Part shown: piece by piece, positions 34,601 through 54,865 of the stretch | How positions within the stretch are numbered: position 1 is the first letter of the stretch | How the letters are laid out: the number at the start of each line of letters is the position of its first letter | NCBI RefSeq assembly: GCF_000485595.1 | Contig: NW_014577194.1 | Location: 508,623 to 563,487, forward strand | Direction: 5' to 3' | Length of the DNA: 54,865 nucleotides | Origin: Priapulus caudatus | Taxonomy: Eukaryota; Priapulida; Priapulimorpha; Priapulimorphida; Priapulidae | Made by a program: the position numbers and the translations under genes | Notes under the pieces: model-generated | The model's input: the letters and a program-made list of their open reading frames with translations, nothing else | Databases searched by the model: none | Told to the model about the DNA's origin: nothing

Positions 34601-37600
34601 TCTGGTGTCTGCGCGTCTCGCGTTCCTCGTCCGGCGCGTTTCTCTTTCTCTGCAAGTTCGAGAGCACACGTCGCAGCAACGGCCAAAAAACGGAAAATTC
34701 AACTTCGGGGAGCGAGAAACAACCATGTAGGACCTTGCATCGACGTGCAATGAATACAACATATCCGAGACAAAACACATACAAAGCACATCCGGCATGT
34801 CTGGTGCGTGTCACCTTGTAAGCCTAGAGTTGTCAACTGCTCGCATATTATTATTATTACTATTATTAGTGAATTCGTTCGCTTACGATCATTTCTTCCA
34901 CTGTGGCGCGGATCCTGGCGTATCCGACGTGCTGCTTGCCCATTAGATGGTCATCGATGCGAGATTGTGCGTCGCCGACGATTAGAAAGGCACCGCAGAT
35001 CTTGCACACTTCCATCTGCTTCTCCTGCGATGTCGCTATCTCTGCCGTCTGCGTGGATGCAAGAGAGGCTGCGGTTAGTCAGTCCACCGTACAAAGGCCT
35101 TACTTATGTGTGCAGATCACTGAATGCACTCTCTGCCATATATAATTAATATTCTCGACTCTCCACAGATTTTAACTTGCTAGGGATGCCATTACTCGCT
35201 AAATTACTATTAGACATCTTCCTACCCCAAGCTCCTTCGATAGCCTTACCATTCTCAAGCTTTCTCTCTCATCTTTTAACTGTTCACAGAGCTTCATTAC
35301 TCCCTGTGCCTCCTCAACTTTGCCTTCTAAGCCCAGTTGTTCTGCCTGCAACAATAATTGCATTTCACACCACATTGCTTTCGACTCGTTGATGTGTTTT
35401 CAATTAAGTTTGCAGAGATTGTTAGAGACTTCACAATTATCCACAACTTTTCAAAACTAAATTTGGACAAACATTGAAAATAGGATAAGATTTAAAAAAA
35501 TTTATCAGCTCATTTTAGTGTCTGTAAATATGGTATCATTTTAAAAAGGAAACTTTTCTACAAAAACTGACACACTGACAGATGTTTTTACTGAAAATAT
35601 ACCTGTTGAAGTAATCCATTAACCTTCTCAGATAGCATGCCAATTTTTTCTTCATATTTGGCTGGCATTGCATTATTAGGCTGTAATAAAGTAGAATAAT
35701 ACAATCATCTAAAATTTATATTACTGTTTCTATTCAAAGAATGGTACAAAATTAACTAATGGCAAATAGGTATTATTCAGATACAACATTCAGTTCCTCA
35801 ATGCCTTATTATAACTGACGAAAAACAAGTCTTTTTATGCACATTTACCTTGCTTTATAAATTGTTTATTGTGATGCAATACTGTAAGCAAAAAATATAT
35901 TAGAAACAGATTTTTCGTAAAACAAAAAAAACGTCGATTTTTCTTTCTACACACGATCAATCGTATAAATCATCCGACGCATGGGAACTTACGTTGGTTT
36001 TCTCCGCATTAAATGACAGCCTCGCTTCGCCTCGACGAATGCGTCTCTCGACATCATTTAATATTCCCTGCAAGAAACGCAGAAACTCTTCTGCATATCC
36101 CATACGTTGGAATCGAGACGATGTCAGATACCTGTAATAACAACACATCCTATATATAGAAAATTCCCAGACAAACCATGAATCTTGTAGTAATTGTAAA
36201 CCTTACGTAAGCCTCGTACTAAATACTACACATGCCAAAATACTGTCACACGTTTACACTCTATATAAAACATTATTACACAATTAAAATATTACCCAAC
36301 TAGGAGAAATAAATAAGGATAGAAATTAAATTATGAGGCTAATAAATGATAGCAAACATTATGTTAAGATAGCAAGATTATATTATCAAGCTCTACTTAC
36401 TCTTTTCTTAAGGCTTCATCATGTATTTTATCACATGGACCTAGAATATATTCATTCAGATGTATGGAATTGATTAAATAGGTTTAACAAATAACTTCTG
36501 CATTTGTTTGTAACAATGAAGTTGAAAAATATGCATAATTTGATGTCTCCAAATGGCTAATTAGTCAAAACTAAAATTTAAACTGATATCCATAATTCAT
36601 GCTTCCATGGCATATTTACAGTTCTACTTACCAAGATCAGCTCTTGTGTTTACAAACAGCTCATGAGGGCAAAACCCACACAGGTATCTCTTGCAAACCT
36701 GTGATAAAATGATGTAAAAAATGTGTACATATGTATGATCATTTTGTGAGTTTTTAATATTTACAGCCTACAGTACATTAGTTAAATTCATACTGCAAAC
36801 CTACGCTAAAGCAGATAATTCGGATCTTGTTGAACTTTCGCACTAAATTAAAAACTATTATAACCTGTTACAAAATTTCGAAGTGACGAGCGGCAATATT
36901 TCGAGCGCCATTTCTGTTGACCTGTGACGTACAGATTCCCAATGCGCATAGCGTTCGGCTAACTTCGGCTCCAAGATCAAATGTATCATGGGATGCCAGC
37001 TGTCAGTCATGACGTCATGACGAAGTTAGCCGAACTCCAGGCTATGTTGAAAGCAACCAATTCTGATCATTTTAAAAGGTCAATTTGTAAATTTCAAAGA
37101 GGAATGTAGCTAAAGCTGATGTTTTGACTAACGTATCTAAAATATATATTATGAGTATGATAACTAATAAAACATTGTTTACAAAATTGTATATACTATC
37201 AGTATATAATTATAAAAAATAATATAGTTTTTAATATTTCCGTTCCAGTGCATCGTACTTCAGAATACGTTGAAGCCGGGCCGTGACGGTTAGAGTTAGG
37301 ATTAGGGTTAGGGAGTAGGTAGCTCTAGTACTATAGCCCGCGTTCATTAACTGCCGCAGGGCTATAGAACATTGTCAGCTCGATTTCGCTGCCGCGCAAA
37401 CTTGTTACAACCTGTCCCCACGAAAAATGAATTGCAAAACGCAAAATGATCGGGCTTTTTAACACTAATTTATCTATATGGACATCTCACCTATCTTTTT
37501 GAACACCTATCGTTCATTAACTGCCGCAGGGCTATAGAACATTGTCAGCTCGATTTCGCTTCTGCACTTGGTCCCCCGATTGGTTCCACGAAAAATGGCT

Positions 37601-39036
37601 CAGAAAACGCAAAATGATCGGGCTTTTTAACACCTATTTATCGACGTGGACATCTCACCTATCTTTTTGTACACTTTCAACAACTTTACACCATGTATTT
37701 ATCCTTTTATTACTCAAAGTCAGCACTACTGTCATTCCCGTTTGAAATATTCTGGGGTGCGAACGCGTGACATCACCGGATATGTAGGCAAAACACATGG
37801 CAACTATGGTGCATCTATCGTACAATACCGGTGATGTCACGCGTTCGCAAAGTTGTGGAAAGTGTTCAAAAAGATAGGTGAGATGTCCATATAGATAAAT
37901 TAGTGTTAAAAAGCCCGATCATTTTGCGTTTTGCGATTCATTTTTCGTGGGGACAGGTTGTAACAAGTTTGCGCGGCAGCGAAATCGAGCTGACGATGTT
38001 CTATTACACTGCGGCAGTCAATGTACGCGGGCTATAGTAGTAGAGCTACCTACTCCCTAACCCTAATCCTAACACTAATCCTAACCCTAACACTAATCCG
38101 AACCCTAATCCTAACCCTAACCGTATCAAATAGTGACCAGGGTACGTTCCGGCAGTAACCTGGGGGACATAAGTCGCGGTCATGGTTTGGCTCGAGCCAA
38201 ATGGGCTAGATTTGGCTCGGGCCGGTTTGAGTCGGCGCGTTCACACGTACACAAGTGAATACTGTCTGTCAAATTCAAATTCAAATAAATTTTATTGCAC
38301 AAATATCTCACAGATACTTTGGCAGTATGTCGCGAGATGGCATTGTTTACGATTTAGAGTGTTTACTTACGTTCCTAGTTTAATTATCAATCTTGAAAAC
38401 GTGCATCCTAATCTAATTTTTCTAATTTTTATACTGTTTTGGACTTTATTTTGTCGAAGTACACGTTCGACACTCGCGGCATCTACCGCTCAACCGATTC
38501 TACCGCTCTACCCCTCGCCGAAAGCTGGTGCTAAAATTTGGCTCGGGCCTGGTCCGACGTTTCGATGGGACCAAATCTGGCACGGGCTTAATTAGGCTCG
38601 AGCCAAAAACGTCCGTGTGAACGCTCGGCTCGAGCCAAATCTGGCACGGGCTTAATTAGGCTCGGGCCAAAAACGTCCGTGTGAACGCTCGGCTCGAGCC
38701 AAATCTGGCACGGGCTTAATTAGGCTCGGGCCAAAAACGTCCGTGTGAACGCGCCTATAGACCCTATGACTATGAGCCACAGTGACAGTGGCAGAGTAAG
38801 AATCTGCGACTGCGATTTATATTCAATATTCACATCACGACTCGTATTATGGTCGTCTGTATACATTGTCTTTAGGAACAGAATACATAATAATTGCTAA
38901 GTATTATTAATTAATATTATAGTCAAGATACCTCTGCGTCATCCCAACGCAGTTCTTTGGATTTTTCATCACTTGCAAGATTTCTATTTCGTCCCATAAG
39001 TTCATCAAGTAAAGCGGCGGCAGCCTTCGACGCCAT
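31689..39036 (-). CDS. LUC7L3: LUC7-like 3 (U1 snRNP-associated splicing factor with RS tail)
   Basis: Eleven exons join in phase to 611 codons: 39036-38932, 36698-36632, 36440-36401, 36131-35993, 35680-35603, 35345-35250, 35048-34887, 34649-34447, 33783-33094, 32319-32198 and 31822-31689. LUC7 proteins help U1 snRNP select 5' splice sites. The N terminus has ALLDELMGRNRNLA. The first zinc finger (CCCH) spans VCKRYLCGFCPHELFVNTRA and CDKIHDEALRKE. SSRFQRMGYAEEFLRFLQ and VERRIRRGEARL follow. A coiled coil (LGLEGKVEEAQGVMKLCEQL) leads into the second finger, MEVCKICGAFLIVGDAQSR with DDHLMGKQHVGYARI. Exons 8-10 encode a charged Arg/Glu stretch and a long RS domain typical of nuclear-speckle proteins. 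The start codon lies in AAAATGGCG, a YY1-like context. The RS exon contains an acidic, Gly-rich insert (GEGGGGGGGEE) that I do not recall from vertebrates. Confidence 0.95.
32496..32954. mobile_element. hAT-type MITE with perfect 8-bp target duplication
   Basis: The element begins TAGTGATGTCA and ends TGACATCACTA, flanked by GTAATTAG at 32488-32495 and 32955-32962. An 8-bp duplication is characteristic of hAT transposons. Inside, a 66-bp unit (AGCGCTTGATTCGAGCCACT...) is tandemly duplicated at about 32826-32951. It sits in LUC7L3 intron 9 and has no transposase frame. Confidence 0.85.
33815..34262. repeat. GGGTG-rich minisatellite with 108-bp higher-order period
   Basis: The word CTGGTTGGGTGGGTGTGGTG recurs every 108 bp (near 33847, 33955 and 34063), made of smaller GGGTGGNTGGGT units. 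It lies in LUC7L3 intron 8 directly upstream of the RS-domain exon. The Pro/Thr/His-rich open frame across it is an artefact of repeat composition. Confidence 0.85.
37288..38122. mobile_element. Large fold-back element with telomere-like repeat tips
   Basis: The left tip GGTTAGAGTTAGGATTAGGG continues into GAGTAGGTAGCTCTAGTA. The right end carries the inverse, TAGAGCTACCTACTCCCTAACCCTAA, running out through about 75 bp of CCTAAN units. Inner arms also pair (CGAAATCGAGCTGAC with GTCAGCTCGATTTCG, and GATAGGTGAGATGTCC with its complement). A ~110-bp segment of the left arm (CGTTCATTAACTGCCGCAGG...) is duplicated at 37342 and 37510, and a smaller inverted pair (GCGAACGCGTGACATCACCG) lies inside. 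It is in LUC7L3 intron 1. Confidence 0.75.
38231..38757. mobile_element. TIR element with CGTTCACACG ends and internal 64-bp repeats
   Basis: Ends GGCGCGTTCACACG and CGTGTGAACGCGCC are inverted copies. Near the right end a ~64-bp unit (AACGTCCGTGTGAACGCTCG...GCTTAATTAGGCTCG) is repeated about three times at 38540-38750. The same GCGTTCACACG signature ends the MITEs in GSPT1 intron 10, so they may be one family. Location: LUC7L3 intron 1. Confidence 0.65.
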
Positions 39037-39387
39037 TTTTGATTTTGCGTACTTTGGCGTCAACAGAGAAAAGCCGAAATACGGTATGTTTATTTTTACT
39101 GTGATTACTATTATTACATTTAGTAATAGTATTTGACATGGGTATTAAATACTTTGTTTAATATAATATTATTGTAACAATTAATCATGTACTTATGTTG
39201 TTATTAACAGTTCGCTGAAGTTCGTGTCTTTACGAACAACACGAACGTTGCGCAATTTTGTGAACACGCATGCACAAGAACATGTGACGTCGACTCGTTA
39301 CACGCGGATATAGTCGGATCATTGACCAGCGTTTGTGAAATCGCGTTGTAAAATTCGCAGCTGGTTTTACATCTTATTCGGTTTGCC
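39037..39387. promoter_or_regulatory. Putative bidirectional promoter of LUC7L3 and GSPT1
   Basis: Only 351 bp separate the divergent start codons. A CRE-like TGACGTCG occurs near 39285. A YY1-like CGCCATTTTT overlaps the LUC7L3 start at its edge. No TATA box is obvious, as is common for housekeeping pairs. Transcription start sites cannot be read from sequence. Confidence 0.6.

Positions 39388-54865
<15,478 letters not shown>

Overview
The window is nuclear DNA from a bilaterian animal, most likely a non-vertebrate. Genes are split by GT-AG introns. An axonemal dynein, an IL-17-receptor-like SEFIR protein, PGAP3, a WKF-domain (C7orf50) protein, LUC7L3 and eRF3 lie in a background rich in microsatellites, MITEs, fold-back elements and satellite. 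The clade cannot be fixed from the sequence. TTAGGG-type repeats are present but interstitial.

Layout. 1-3396 (+): the 3' end of an axonemal dynein heavy chain, with one internal exon apparently missing. 3397-5683: no recognisable gene. 5684-12662 (-): a multi-exon single-pass receptor with a signal peptide, Cys-containing repeated extracellular modules, one membrane segment and a cytoplasmic SEFIR domain (IL-17 receptor family). Its introns hold a mariner-like MITE and a palindromic element with telomere-like repeats. 12663-22067: a repeat block with CT microsatellites, a TIR element carrying its own minisatellite, a ~540 bp satellite interrupted by an N gap, and a fold-back element. 22068-23033 (+): intronless PGAP3. 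23034-25230: two clean MITEs. 25231-27014 (+): a C7orf50 homologue in four exons. 27015-31688: no confident gene; fragments of possible minus-strand coding. 31689-39036 (-): LUC7L3 in eleven exons. 39388 to the window end (+): GSPT1 (eRF3), fourteen exons seen, with the gene running off the right edge.

LUC7L3 and GSPT1 are head to head, 351 bp apart between start codons, so they probably share a bidirectional promoter. Both are housekeeping RNA or translation factors (U1 snRNP/5' splice-site recognition and translation termination).

The most interesting observation is four related C/D-box snoRNA-like sequences, one in each of four GSPT1 introns (7, 9, 10 and 11). All share a D'-guide complementary to the universally conserved ACAGGGATAACT segment of large-subunit rRNA. 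GSPT1 therefore looks like a snoRNA host gene that also encodes a translation factor. Exon boundaries were assigned by hand from splice sites, reading-frame phase and recalled family sequence. The phases of the exons listed for GSPT1, LUC7L3 and C7orf50 all close without conflict.
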